Shown here: one piece after another, positions 6,870 to 14,720 of the stretch | Layout of the letters: every line of letters begins with the position of its first letter | Position numbering within the stretch: position 1 is the first letter of the stretch | Source of the DNA: Brevundimonas vesicularis NBRC 12165 | Lineage (GTDB): Bacteria > Pseudomonadota > Alphaproteobacteria > Caulobacterales > Caulobacteraceae | Reading direction: 5' to 3' | NCBI RefSeq assembly: GCF_001592205.1 | Contig: NZ_BCWM01000016.1 | Location: 1-64,000 of the forward strand | Length of the DNA stretch: 64,000 nt | Made by a program: the position numbers and the translations under genes | Notes under the pieces: generated by a model | The model's input: only the letters and a program-made list of their open reading frames with translations | Databases searched by the model: none | Told to the model about the DNA's origin: nothing

Positions 6870-9224
6870 CTAAAGCTTCACCGCCCGCAGTCTCAGCGCA
6901 TTGCCGATGACGCTGACCGAGGAGAGCGCCATTGCGAGCGCTGCAAGGGCAGGCGAGAGAAGCCAGCCGAAGACGGGATAAAGCAGGCCGGCCGCCACGG
7001 GGATGCCAAGGGCGTTGTAGCCGAAGGCGAAAACGAGGTTCTGGCGGATGTTGCCCATCACCGCACGGGACAGATGCCGTGCGCGCACGATGCCGTGCAG
7101 ATCACCGCCCAGCAGCGTGACACCGGCGCTCTCGATGGCGACGTCCGAACCCGCCCCCATGGCGACGCCGACATCGGCTGCGGCGAGGGCAGGGGCATCG
7201 TTGACGCCATCCCCCGCCATGGCGACGATCCGACCCTGCGAACGAAGCTGTTGAACCACAGACGCCTTGTCCTGCGGCAGAACCTCCGCCTGGACTTCGT
7301 CGATGCCGAGGCGCCGCGCGACCGCTTCGGCCGTCGTCCGGTTGTCCCCGGTCATCATCACCAGCCGCAGACCGGCCGCTTTCAGCGCGAGGATCGCAGC
7401 CGGCGTGGTGGCCTTGATGGGATCGGCGATGCCGATGACCCCGGCCGCCTTTCCGTCGATCGCCACGAATATGGCGGTGGCGCCGTCGTGGCGAAGGGCC
7501 TCCGCCTTCGGCTCCAGCGCGGAGACGTCGATCGAAAGCTCGCCGAGAAAACGGGTGTTGCCCGAGGCGACCTGGCGGCCCTCAATCGTCCCGCGGACGC
7601 CGCGACCGACCGGGCTGTCGAAGTCCACGGCCTCGGTAAGGGGGATGTCCCGGTCCTTGGCTGCCCGGACAATCGCGTCGGCCAACGGATGTTCGCTGCC
7701 TCGCTCGAGGCTGGCCGAAAGACGCAGGATGTCGGCTTCGACAAAGCCTTGGGCGGGCAGGATTGCCGTCACCGACGGACGGCCCTCCGTCAGGGTGCCG
7801 GTCTTGTCCAGAACGAGAGTGTCGACCTTCTCGAAGCGTTCGAGCGCCTCGGCGTTCTTGATCAGGACGCCGGCGTGGGCGCCACGTCCCACCCCGACCA
7901 TGATCGAGATCGGCGTGGCCAGACCCAACGCACAGGGACAGGCGATGATGAGCACCGAAACGGCGGCGACCAGGGCGTAGGACAGGCGGGGTTCGGGACC
8001 GACCAGGCCCCAGACGACGGCGGCGAGCAGGGCGATCGCGATCACTGTGGGAACGAACCATCCGGAGACCGTATCGGCCAGCCGCTGGATCGGGGCGCGA
8101 CTGCGCTGGGCCTGGGCCACCATCTGGACGATCTGCGCCAGAAGGGTGTCGGCGCCCACCTTGTCGGCGCGCATTATGAAGGATCCGGTCTTGTTGAGCG
8201 CGCCGGCCACGACGCGGTCGCCGACGTCCTTGGTCACCGGCATGGACTCGCCGGTCACCATGGATTCGTCGACAGCGACCCGACCCTCCAGGAGTTCGCC
8301 ATCGACCGGGATCTTCTCTCCGGGCCTTACCCGCAGACGGTCGCCGACGGCGATCTGGTCAAGCGAGACATCTTCATCGACGCCGTCCGCCCGGATTCGG
8401 CGCGCGGTCTTGGGCGTGAGGTCCAGCAGGGCGCGGATCGCGCCCGACGTCTGTTCGCGGGCGCGCAGTTCCAAAATCTGCCCGACGAGGACCAGCACGG
8501 TGATGACCGCCGCCGCCTCGAAATACACCGGCGCGCTGCCGTCGGCCTTCAGGAAGGCGGGCGGGAACAGGGTCGGCGCGACGACGGCCACGACGCTGTA
8601 AAGCCATGCCACGCCGACCCCCATGGCGATCAGGGTGAACATATTCAGCCGACGGGTGCGCAGCGATGTCCAGCCGCGCTCGAAGAAGGGCCAGCCGCAC
8701 CAGAGAACCACGGGGGTCGCCAGAGCGAACTGGATCCAGTTCGACATCTGGCCTGGGATGAACATGTGGAGGTTGGTCAGGTGTCCGCCCATTTCCAGGG
8801 CGAAGACCGGCAGGGTCAGGACCAGCCCGACCCAAAAGCGTCTGGTGAAGTCGATCAGCTCGTGGTTGGGCGGGGCTTCCGCCGTGACCGTCTCCGGCTC
8901 AAGCGCCATGCCGCAGATCGGGCAGGAGCCTGGGCCTTCCTGCCGGATCTCGGGGTGCATCGGGCAGGTGTAGATCGCGCCGGGAATGGCCGGCTCGGCC
9001 TCCACGCGAGGGTTCAGGTAACGCATCGGATCGCCGATAAATTTGGTCCGGCACCCCGCCGAGCAGAAGAAATAGTCCTGACCGCCATGACTGGCTCGGT
9101 GAGCGGTAGTCGTCGGATCGACCGACATGCCGCAGACGGGATCCTTGACCGTTGCCGCGCCATCCGAGGCCTTCGCCCCGCAGCAGGCGTGACCCGAAGC
9201 ATGATTGTGAGGATGCGTGGACAT
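6870..9224 (-). CDS. Copper-exporting P1B-type ATPase with YHS and Cys-rich N-terminal domains
   Basis: A 784-residue inner-membrane Cu(I) efflux pump (CopA/ActP type). The N-terminus is His-rich ([13 protein letters not shown]). A YHS-like domain with DPVCGMSVD follows (about residues 27-75), then a heavy-metal-binding domain with YTCPMHPEI and [10 protein letters not shown] (about 84-110). The usual ferredoxin-like HMA domain with GMxCxxC is absent. Membrane motif [10 protein letters not shown], phosphorylation site DKTGTLTEG, and [10 protein letters not shown] are all present. The C-terminal helices carry GYNALGIP and MALSSVSV, which match the P1B-1 monovalent copper group. It is divergent from csoR, with CsoR-type operators between. 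Confidence 0.92.
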   Translation of the reverse strand: MSTHPHNHASGHACCGAKASDGAATVKDPVCGMSVDPTTTAHRASHGGQDYFFCSAGCRTKFIGDPMRYLNPRVEAEPAIPGAIYTCPMHPEIRQEGPGSCPICGMALEPETVTAEAPPNHELIDFTRRFWVGLVLTLPVFALEMGGHLTNLHMFIPGQMSNWIQFALATPVVLWCGWPFFERGWTSLRTRRLNMFTLIAMGVGVAWLYSVVAVVAPTLFPPAFLKADGSAPVYFEAAAVITVLVLVGQILELRAREQTSGAIRALLDLTPKTARRIRADGVDEDVSLDQIAVGDRLRVRPGEKIPVDGELLEGRVAVDESMVTGESMPVTKDVGDRVVAGALNKTGSFIMRADKVGADTLLAQIVQMVAQAQRSRAPIQRLADTVSGWFVPTVIAIALLAAVVWGLVGPEPRLSYALVAAVSVLIIACPCALGLATPISIMVGVGRGAHAGVLIKNAEALERFEKVDTLVLDKTGTLTEGRPSVTAILPAQGFVEADILRLSASLERGSEHPLADAIVRAAKDRDIPLTEAVDFDSPVGRGVRGTIEGRQVASGNTRFLGELSIDVSALEPKAEALRHDGATAIFVAIDGKAAGVIGIADPIKATTPAAILALKAAGLRLVMMTGDNRTTAEAVARRLGIDEVQAEVLPQDKASVVQQLRSQGRIVAMAGDGVNDAPALAAADVGVAMGAGSDVAIESAGVTLLGGDLHGIVRARHLSRAVMGNIRQNLVFAFGYNALGIPVAAGLLYPVFGWLLSPALAALAMALSSVSVIGNALRLRAVKL

Positions 9225-9255
9225 GTCGCTCTCTCCGGCTGACCGAAGGGCTCAC

Positions 9256-9276
9256 ATATACCCATGAGGGGTATAT
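9256..9276. promoter_or_regulatory. CsoR-type operator 1
   Basis: ATATACCC and GGGTATAT form perfect 8-base inverted arms around the 5-base centre ATGAG. This matches the TACCC-N5-GGGTA pattern recognised by copper-responsive CsoR repressors. It lies 32 bases before the ATPase start on one side and 51 before csoR on the other, so it could control both. Confidence 0.75.
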
Positions 9277-9282
9277 CGCAAG

Positions 9283-9299
9283 ATACCCGTCTGGGGTAT
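9283..9299. promoter_or_regulatory. CsoR-type operator 2
   Basis: ATACCC and GGGTAT flank the 5-base centre GTCTG. The centre is 25 bp from that of operator 1. The second copy is closer to csoR and probably gives autoregulation. It ends 11 bases before the csoR Shine-Dalgarno AGGAGG. Confidence 0.72.
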
Positions 9300-9326
9300 A
9301 TGGGGGTGCTCAGGAGGACAGGCCGC

Positions 9327-9602
9327 ATGCAAACCGACACGAAACCCAAAGTCCTCAACAGGCTCAGCCGGATCGAAGGCCAGGTGCGGGGAATCTCCCG
9401 CATGGTTGAAGATGACCGGTATTGCGTCGACTTGCTGACCCAACTTCAGGCCGTTCGAGCCGCGCTCCATCGCGTGGAGACCGAAGTGCTACGGGATCAC
9501 CTCGACCACTGCGTCATGGGCGCCATGACCGGCGACGATCCTGAGGATCGCAAGGCCAAGGCCGGCGAGCTGATCGAGCTCTTGGCGCGGGCCGGACGGT
9601 AG
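9327..9602 (+). CDS. csoR: CsoR-family copper-sensing repressor
   Basis: A 91-residue all-helical metal-sensing repressor. The ATG at 9327 follows AGGAGG; an earlier in-frame ATG at 9264 falls inside an operator and is rejected. The Cu(I) ligand triad of CsoR is present as C33, H58 and C62 (His and the last Cys separated by three residues). Typical family sequence KVLNRLSRIEGQVRGI opens the first helix. The gene is divergent from the Cu-ATPase, with two operators between, so Cu(I) binding should release both promoters. Confidence 0.9.
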   Translation: MQTDTKPKVLNRLSRIEGQVRGISRMVEDDRYCVDLLTQLQAVRAALHRVETEVLRDHLDHCVMGAMTGDDPEDRKAKAGELIELLARAGR

Positions 9603-9660
9603 AGTTGGCGGAACGAATGGGCCCTCCTGGTCGCTAACGTCGGGATCCCAAGGAGCCGTC

Positions 9661-10086
9661 ATGAAACGCATCAGCCTCGTCCTCGCCGCCTGCGCCTTGG
9701 CTACGGCCTGTTCCCCGCAAGCCGAAGAGCCCGCCGTAGCCGCGCCTGAGGCCGCCGCAGCGGCGGACGTCCATGGCGGAATGGAGGGCGGCATGGCTGC
9801 GCCTGCGCCCGGCGACTCCGTCGCCACCCAAGGCTACAAGGCCTCGATGAACACGATGATGGAGGCGATGCCCGCCTTCACCGGGGACGCGGACATCGAC
9901 TTCATGAAGCAGATGCGAGGTCACCACGTCGCAGCCGTCTCGATGGCCCGTGTGGAGCTCGCGCAAGGCAAGGACGCCCAAGCGCGGAACCTGGCCCAGG
10001 AGGTGATCACGGCGCAGGAGCGCGAAATCACCCTGATCGACGCCTGGCTCGCCCAGAAGGGAGCGTCGGCGACACCCCCCGCCTGA
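9661..10086 (+). CDS. DUF305 lipoprotein
   Basis: A 141-residue protein with a lipoprotein signal (lipobox ATAC, Cys 17), an Ala/Pro/Met-rich linker (EGGMAAPAPGD) and a DUF305 domain containing MRGHHVAAVSMARVELAQGKD. It lies 58 bases after csoR behind AAGGAG and is probably co-transcribed with it, so its expression would be copper-dependent. A periplasmic copper-binding role is presumed for the family, but the chemistry is not established. Confidence 0.82.
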   Translation: MKRISLVLAACALATACSPQAEEPAVAAPEAAAAADVHGGMEGGMAAPAPGDSVATQGYKASMNTMMEAMPAFTGDADIDFMKQMRGHHVAAVSMARVELAQGKDAQARNLAQEVITAQEREITLIDAWLAQKGASATPPA

Positions 10087-10116
10087 TCGCGAGATCAGCG
10101 AACCGAGTCCGAGAAC

Positions 10117-10146
10117 CAACAGATGTGCGTAATCCGCTATCTGTTG
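10117..10146. terminator. Weak hairpin downstream of DUF305 lipoprotein gene
   Basis: CAACAGAT and ATCTGTTG form 8-bp arms around a 14-base loop, 30 bases after the stop. No T-run follows on the plus strand. A second small hairpin, CTGATC-GCGA-GATCAG, overlaps the stop codon itself (10083-10098). Confidence 0.35.
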
Positions 10147-10533
10147 TCCTCGTGGCGAAAGACCGATCGGCCAGTCCCGCCCTCGTCGAATATCAGGACG
10201 CCGTCGGCCGCAAAGTCAGTGCGGCGTTTGCATTCCGGTCGTCGAGCGCGGCATGACAGGCGTCGACGACGCTAGTCGGTATCGGCACACGATCGAGCCC
10301 GTAAGCTCGACGACGAACGTGCAGATGAGATACAGTGTACGTCCAAGTGATGGTGCCGGGTGGCAAGGCGAATCGAACTCGTTGCATTGCAGCTCAGTGC
10401 TCAGAAAGTCCGATAGACCGCAAAAGATGACGAATTCACGCAAATGTTATTGCTTAGAATTTTCTGAATGTTTTCAGAATACTTCCCGTCTGTCGGTTGT
10501 TCAATCGGTCCGGCGGCCGATAAGCGAGAAAAA
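10147..10533. other. Gene-poor, AT-richer spacer
   Basis: No reading frame here has a convincing start, ribosome site or protein-like composition. From about 10,400 to 10,500 the base composition is clearly lower in GC than the surroundings. It includes the imperfect palindrome TTCTGAA-TGTT-TTCAGAA (10462-10479). The minus strand at about 10,350-10,380 reads like a decayed tRNA 3' end, but its stem does not pair. The stretch looks like non-native or decayed DNA at the edge of the copper region. Confidence 0.4.
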
Positions 10534-10562
10534 CCCCAAGCCGATCAGCGGCTTGGGGTAAT
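10526..10562 (-). terminator. Strong Rho-independent terminator (minus direction)
   Basis: CCCCAAGCCG and CGGCTTGGGG (10534-10543 and 10549-10558) form a perfect 10-bp stem with a 5-base loop. On the minus strand it is followed by TTTTTCTC, a good U-tract; on the plus strand the following TAATTTGTG is weaker. No minus-strand gene ends nearby (the nearest ends at 10999), so the transcript it serves is unclear: either an unrecognised RNA or read-through from the minus gene. Confidence 0.7.
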
Positions 10563-10580
10563 TTGTGTAATCGAGTGGGA

Positions 10581-10904
10581 ATGGTCTATCTGATCGTGCT
10601 GGAGGCGGACGGACGCCTCCATCCGCGCTGGCTGTCCGGCCGGTCTTTCGAGGCCGCCCGTCGTGAAGGCCTGCGGTGGATCCGCTGTCGACCTGACGCC
10701 GTGCAGGCCTTGTTGTTTGAAGGTTCCCGGTTGCGCGCGGTGCTCGATCAAACCAGCGAAAAAGCCCGTGACGATCATCCGGTGTCTGAGCGCGACCTTT
10801 ACAAGGCGTCCCGCGCCGGATCCCGCCTTTCGACCATCCAATCGCGGGCGCCGGTCGTCACGGTAAGGCGGGCGGAAAGAATTTCGTCGGGCGGGGGGGG
10901 CTAG
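10581..10904 (+). CDS. Hypothetical protein, 107 residues
   Basis: A reading frame beginning MVYLIVLEADGRLHPRWL, with GAGTGGGA upstream as a possible ribosome site. The N-terminal 70 residues have normal protein composition, ending near SRLRAVLDQTSEKAR; the C-terminal part is Arg/Ser/Gly-rich and could be non-coding. I do not recognise the family. It lies directly after the 10,534-10,558 hairpin, and the next gene is on the opposite strand. A competing minus-strand frame here looks like a shadow. Confidence 0.42.
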   Translation: MVYLIVLEADGRLHPRWLSGRSFEAARREGLRWIRCRPDAVQALLFEGSRLRAVLDQTSEKARDDHPVSERDLYKASRAGSRLSTIQSRAPVVTVRRAERISSGGGG

Positions 10905-10998
10905 GGTCAGCGCGTCACCTCGCCCCCGGCAGGAGAAAATGGGTGATGCCCAGTCTTTGCCGCCTATGAGCGGATTGCCGCCCAAATGCGATCCGGCC

Positions 10999-12246
10999 TC
11001 AATCTGACCAGGTGGCGGGGCCGATGCCGGCGATCTTCGACCCATCGCGGCCATAGACGCCGGCGATGTCTTCGATCGATCCGATCTCGACATAGAGACA
11101 GCCGTCCGCTGCGGTCTTCAGATATCCCAAAGGGTCCACCGCGAACCGGACCTCCCGTTGGTAGGCATAGGCCATCAGCTTGGACCGGATCGCCTGCAGG
11201 CCGTCCCCGGGCGGATAGTAGGGGTCGAAGTAGTCGTTCTGGACGAGACTGTACGTCCCGCCGGGCGCAGCATCAGCCAGGACGGGCGCCACGCGTTCGA
11301 AAAAGGCCCGAACATCGAAGACGACCAGAAAGGCGTCCTCGTCAGGGTCCGCGCTGGCGAAGGCGTCGAGCAATCGCGGGTCGAGATCGGAGCTGAAGGA
11401 CATCATCCAGTAGGGATGATCGACCAGCGCGCCGGCGTCTTCGGACCGGCGTTGTCGCGCGAAACTCACGTCTCCGATCGCCTCGATCGCGCGACCGTCT
11501 TCGGTGGTGATCCGCAGGACCTGTCCGGGTCTCTGGTAGGCCTTGGCCATCTCGTCGTCGGCGCGGGCGGCGTCCAGGCGGGAGTCGTCATAGGAGGCCG
11601 CCGGCGCAAAGCGAAGCTGTCCCGCCTGAAGCATCTGCATCAGGTATCGTTTCTGGCTCAGGCGCACGAGCAGTTCCCCGCCGCCGGTGTTGACGCCGCG
11701 CAGGGCCGGGGCGAGCACGATGGGCGGCGGGATGACTGGGGCCGGCACGGGCGTCAAACCGCGACGCTCGAACTCCAGGAGCGTCAGGTGACGCGCCCGC
11801 CACCACCACCACGGGCTCTTCCATCCGCTGAACGCCGTGTGGCCGGCGGAGACGGGCTGGCCGGTGTCGAGATACTGGATGTTGGTCTCGATCGAATCCA
11901 ACCGCTTCTGCAGCGCGGCGTCGTCCACATTGACCAACCGACTCACCCCCGACTTCGACAGATCGATCTGATCGGTGAAGGCCCAGACTTCCGGGTCGAA
12001 ATGGCGGGTGTCGACGCGGCGCAGCGCGAGAAGCTCGTTAAGCAGAGGCATCCCTGGCAGATGGGCGCCGATATGCAGAAACTCCATATCGGCGGGCGCG
12101 ATGTCGAAGCCCGCGATCGGACGAACAGGGCTAAGTCCGTATGTCCTTTCCCTCGTCCGGCGTGATGTCCCGGGGTTCGGCTCTGCGAGATTGATATAGC
12201 CGCTGGGAGGTCGGTCCGGGCTCAGGCTTTGGGCTATGAGGGTCAT
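10999..12246 (-). CDS. Uncharacterised protein, accessory region
   Basis: A long frame of about 415 residues. The start is uncertain: ATG 12246 overlaps the divergent nuclease start, and ATG 12087 (MEFLHIGAHLPGMPLL) is a safer alternative. The N-terminal half has MEFLHIGAHLPGMPLLNELL and a run of four Trp (KSPWWWWRARH). The C-terminal half is acidic and protein-like, with FDVRAFFERV and YAYQREVRFAVDPLGYLK near the end. I recognise no domain with confidence; the C-terminal layout vaguely recalls DUF2971-type proteins found in defence neighbourhoods. Its setting among broken defence-like genes makes an accessory role likely. Confidence 0.6.
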   Translation of the reverse strand: MTLIAQSLSPDRPPSGYINLAEPNPGTSRRTRERTYGLSPVRPIAGFDIAPADMEFLHIGAHLPGMPLLNELLALRRVDTRHFDPEVWAFTDQIDLSKSGVSRLVNVDDAALQKRLDSIETNIQYLDTGQPVSAGHTAFSGWKSPWWWWRARHLTLLEFERRGLTPVPAPVIPPPIVLAPALRGVNTGGGELLVRLSQKRYLMQMLQAGQLRFAPAASYDDSRLDAARADDEMAKAYQRPGQVLRITTEDGRAIEAIGDVSFARQRRSEDAGALVDHPYWMMSFSSDLDPRLLDAFASADPDEDAFLVVFDVRAFFERVAPVLADAAPGGTYSLVQNDYFDPYYPPGDGLQAIRSKLMAYAYQREVRFAVDPLGYLKTAADGCLYVEIGSIEDIAGVYGRDGSKIAGIGPATWSD

Positions 12247-12487
12247 GCGCGTTCTGATTCCCGCATTGGTACTTCTCGTCGGCTGCGCGCCGGAGCCGCC
12301 TACTGTCGAAGGGCGGGCGTCGGTCATCGATGGCGACACCCTGGAAGTCCACGGCGTCCGCATCCGGCTGTGGGGTGTGGATGCGCCCGAGGGCCGGCAG
12401 GTCTGCGACGATGCGCAGGGCAGGGCCTATGCCTGCGGGCGGCTGTCCGCCAATCGGCTGGCGGCCCAGGCGCCAAGGCGCCGATAG
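12236..12487 (+). pseudogene. Thermonuclease-like lipoprotein gene, 3'-truncated
   Basis: An 83-codon frame with a lipoprotein signal (LVLLVGC) and the first part of a staphylococcal-nuclease fold: ASVIDGDTLEVHGVRIRLWG, then VDAPE, then GRLSANRLAA. The catalytic loop and the second half, which intact members need, are missing: homology stops near 12,472 and the frame ends seven codons later in PRRR. Beyond this point the DNA belongs to an oppositely oriented NACHT gene. The junction contains GGCGCCAAGGCGCC, a short repeat that could mark the break. Probably inactive. Confidence 0.7.
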
Positions 12488-13284
12488 CCCTCCTGGTAAC
12501 GCTTCAGGCCGCGCAGGACATGAACGTGCTCCTCCGTCGAGGTGAAGGCGCTCGGCCGCCCCGATAGGACGACCTTGGCCTTGCCGTGCGTGAGCCGGTT
12601 CAAGCTCGCGATCTGGGCCCGAAAGTCGCCCCACGTCATGGCATGCTTCATCTCATCGAACCCGTCGAGGGCCACCAACAACCGGCCCTTGTCGCTGAGT
12701 TCCAGGAAGTGATGGACGTTGAAGCCGTCCACCGGGAAGTCGTGGGTGAACTTGCCACCCAACAGGCCTTCTAAACTGGAATATCGCGCGTACTCACCGA
12801 GACCGATTAGGATCGGGCGGCGTGCGTAGGGATCGGACAAGGCCCGTTCGGCCTGGTTGGCGACTAGGCGCTTGATGAAGCTGGATTTGCCGGCACCGTA
12901 GCCGCCCAAGATCGCGATCGGTTGATAGTCCTCGCCGTCGATCCAGGTCGTGACGGCTTCGAACAGCAGGGTGTCCGTCTCGGACAGGGTGCGGTGATCA
13001 CTTTCGTATCTGGCCAGGCGCGCGCGGCCGGGAATGTAATAATCGCTCAGGCCATCCTGGTGGAAGAGGCCGGTCAGGGAGCGGACGTAGTCGGTCAGCC
13101 CCAGGATCTCGTTCTCAAGTTCCCAAATGGTCTGATGACGCAGGCCTGCCTGCTCATCGACATAGGCCTGGGCGTCCGTAGACAGACCTTGGCGCGTGAT
13201 CACCAGCAAAGTGGCCGGCGCGGATTTCTGGACGATGCCGCTATAGTCGGCCCAGATGGTGACTAGGTCGGACCGGGTGGCCGA
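12427..13284 (-). pseudogene. Mrr-like/NACHT NTPase fragment, broken at both ends
   Basis: An open frame from 13284 with no ATG/GTG; the first usable codon is TTG at 13209, already inside a domain. The beginning (VTIWADYSGIVQKSAPATLL, then VITRQG and LSTDAQAYVD) resembles the end of a Mrr-type restriction nuclease domain. A NACHT-class NTPase follows, with Walker A ILGGYGAGKSSFIKR, Walker B RLLVALDGFDE and the later VVLSGRPSAF. At the 3' end the frame runs into antisense nuclease sequence near 12,475 and stops. Bacterial NACHT proteins are antiphage effectors; here the N-terminal nuclease core and the C-terminal sensor are both missing. A remnant is more likely than a working gene. Confidence 0.65.
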
Positions 13285-14024
13285 TCACAGGCTATCTCGA
13301 TGCGCTTCGCCCGCCTCCCGGGTGGAAGACCGAACTGGCGCTTCTGGCCGCCTATTCCGCTGATCCGATCTCGATCGTCGCCGCGCTCTTGGCGCTTATC
13401 GGGCGAGACGATGAAGACCGTCCGGCGTCCCGTCGCGACCTCGCGGACGCCATTGAAGCGCTACGCGGCAAGACCCGGGTCATTATTCAGCGCGGGCGTC
13501 TGGCGAAGATGGCCAGGGTTCCCAGACTGACGGGGCTTCTGGATCAGTTCGTGAGGGACGTGCCCTTCGATGAGCGTCACCAGAGCTGGCATCCCAAGGC
13601 GGCCCTTGTTCGGATGCGGTCGGAAAAGGCCTTCGAGTGGCGATTGTGGGTCGGAAGCCGCAATCTCACCGCGCCGGAAAACCGGGACCTTGGTCTGGTT
13701 CTCGTCAGCGGCCAGCAAGCCAAGGGCCGCCTCGTGCCAGGGGCGGACGATATCGCGCGGCGCCTGGCCGAGAGGGCCGGTCTGGGCGGTTTGTCGCCAA
13801 GCCGCTTGGCGACGGAGGTTTCTGCGCTGAAGTGGCGGGCGCCCGACGGGGTGCGTGTAGATCGCCTCCGGATCAGCCGGGGTCAGAGCGAATGGAGCCT
13901 TCCGATCTTGCCCGAAATGGTGGACGCCCTGACCGTTGTCAGCCCGTTTCTCGATGCCGGCTTCCTTCAGCACTTGTTGAAGACGAGATGCCGAACGGGG
14001 GAACAGGGAGGCGAAAATCCGTAA
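13263..14024 (+). pseudogene. PLD-like nuclease fragment, start missing
   Basis: The frame is open from 13263 but has no ATG/GTG before the TTG at 13389, which lies inside conserved sequence (upstream reads GYLDALRPPPGW, then KTELALLAAYSAD). The phospholipase D-like half-motif is visible as WHPKAALV with GSRNLT about 26 residues later. The C-terminus changes from VVSPFLDAGFLQHLL to a non-conserved tail. It lies head to head with the NACHT fragment, and both lose their 5' ends within about 13,263-13,285, which indicates a rearrangement junction. PLD-like proteins of this sort occur in defence gene clusters. Confidence 0.6.
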
Positions 14025-14202
14025 ATTGCTGGTCGCCGAGAGTTTGAGGCTCAAAAGCTCGACCACATCGGAGGAGCGCCTTTTGGGGGCGCTCGTCGAA
14101 CGATTTGTCCGATCGCGAGCGGATCCGCAGACACGTGAGGAGGCGCTCCAACGGCGAAACGCGGAGCTTCGCGAACGGGACGGCGTGGATCGGGGGCGCT
14201 AG
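13981..14202 (+). pseudogene. Unassigned coding-like remnant, no start
   Basis: In another plus frame, 73 codons have a protein-like helical composition: EAKIRKLLVAESLRLK, then ERLLGALVERFVRSR, then QTREEALQRRNAELRERD. The frame opens after a TGA at 13978 and has no good start except TTG 14026. It overlaps the end of the PLD-like fragment, so it may be the displaced end of another gene. Function unknown. Confidence 0.32.
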
Positions 14203-14238
14203 AGGGCGCGCTGTCGTGTCCTCATAAAGGGGGTATCT

Positions 14239-14256
14239 ACAACTGATTTTGGTTGT
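14239..14256. promoter_or_regulatory. Palindromic operator, copy 1 (lipoprotein promoter)
   Basis: ACAACTGATTTTGGTTGT fits the 18-bp pattern ACAACY-N6-RGTTGT. It also forms a 19-bp perfect inverted repeat (14238-14256 with 14268-14286) with copy 2. Centre-to-centre distance to copy 2 is 29 bp. Confidence 0.7.
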
Positions 14257-14267
14257 TAACTGTTGAT

Positions 14268-14285
14268 ACAACCAAAATCAGTTGT
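14268..14285. promoter_or_regulatory. Palindromic operator, copy 2 (lipoprotein promoter)
   Basis: ACAACCAAAATCAGTTGT is the reverse complement of copy 1. It nearly fills the spacer between a possible -35 box TTGATA (14263-14268) and -10 box TATGGT (14285-14290), spacer 16. A bound protein would block this promoter. The lipoprotein gene begins 33 bases downstream. Confidence 0.7.
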
Positions 14286-14317
14286 ATGGTCATCGTCAAA
14301 GCGTAGGGTCAGGGTCA

Positions 14318-14701
14318 ATGAAGTTTGGCGCCGTCGAGATGATAGGAGGCGCGGTCGTCGTGGCGGCGAGCTTGAGCGCTTGTAGTCGCCAAGCCGATGT
14401 CGCGCCGCCGACCCTGGTCCAGTTCACGTGCAGCTTCGAGCCGGCCGCCCCGATGACCATGGTCATCGACACCGGCCTGCGGACCGCCCGGTGGATGAAT
14501 CTGCCGGCTCCGAGAGAGGGGAGCGCGTCGGTTTCGTCTCATCAGTACCGGATTGAGTTTCCGGCTCTGGAAGACGCGCCCCCAGTCCATGCGCGTGTGA
14601 ACCGCTACGACGCCACGATCCTGCGGACAATCGGGGACGGCGCGACGGCGGTGCGCCAGACGGGGCGCTGTGTGAAAGACGAGACGGGGCCGCGCCTGTG
14701 A
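14318..14701 (+). CDS. Putative lipoprotein, first gene of the SatD cassette
   Basis: A 127-residue protein from ATG 14318, with AGGGTC as a weak ribosome site and a signal ending in the lipobox LSAC. The mature part has the Cys-containing stretch LVQFTCSFEPAAPM and ends with a second Cys (QTGRCVKDE). No family recognised. It is the first gene after operators 1 and 2 and is followed 19 bases later by the SatD-family gene, so it is probably the leading gene of a three-gene unit. An upstream ATG at 14282 overlaps operator 2 and is not used here. Confidence 0.6.
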   Translation: MKFGAVEMIGGAVVVAASLSACSRQADVAPPTLVQFTCSFEPAAPMTMVIDTGLRTARWMNLPAPREGSASVSSHQYRIEFPALEDAPPVHARVNRYDATILRTIGDGATAVRQTGRCVKDETGPRL

Positions 14702-14720
14702 TCACGCCGGAGAGCCTTTC

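Noticed and set aside
6837..9242. Very long plus-strand frame (801 codons) opposite the Cu-ATPase
   Set aside because: It is antisense to a gene with full ATPase motifs; composition is Arg/Asp/Gly-rich, typical of a high-GC shadow frame.
10350..10381. Minus-strand sequence like a tRNA 3' end (GAGTTCGATTCGCC ... GGCACCA)
   Set aside because: The T-stem has two mismatches, the distance to CCA is wrong, and no 5' half is present; not reported as a tRNA.
10253..10561. Plus-strand 102-codon frame in the gene-poor spacer
   Set aside because: No ribosome site, low-quality composition, and it runs through the terminator hairpin.
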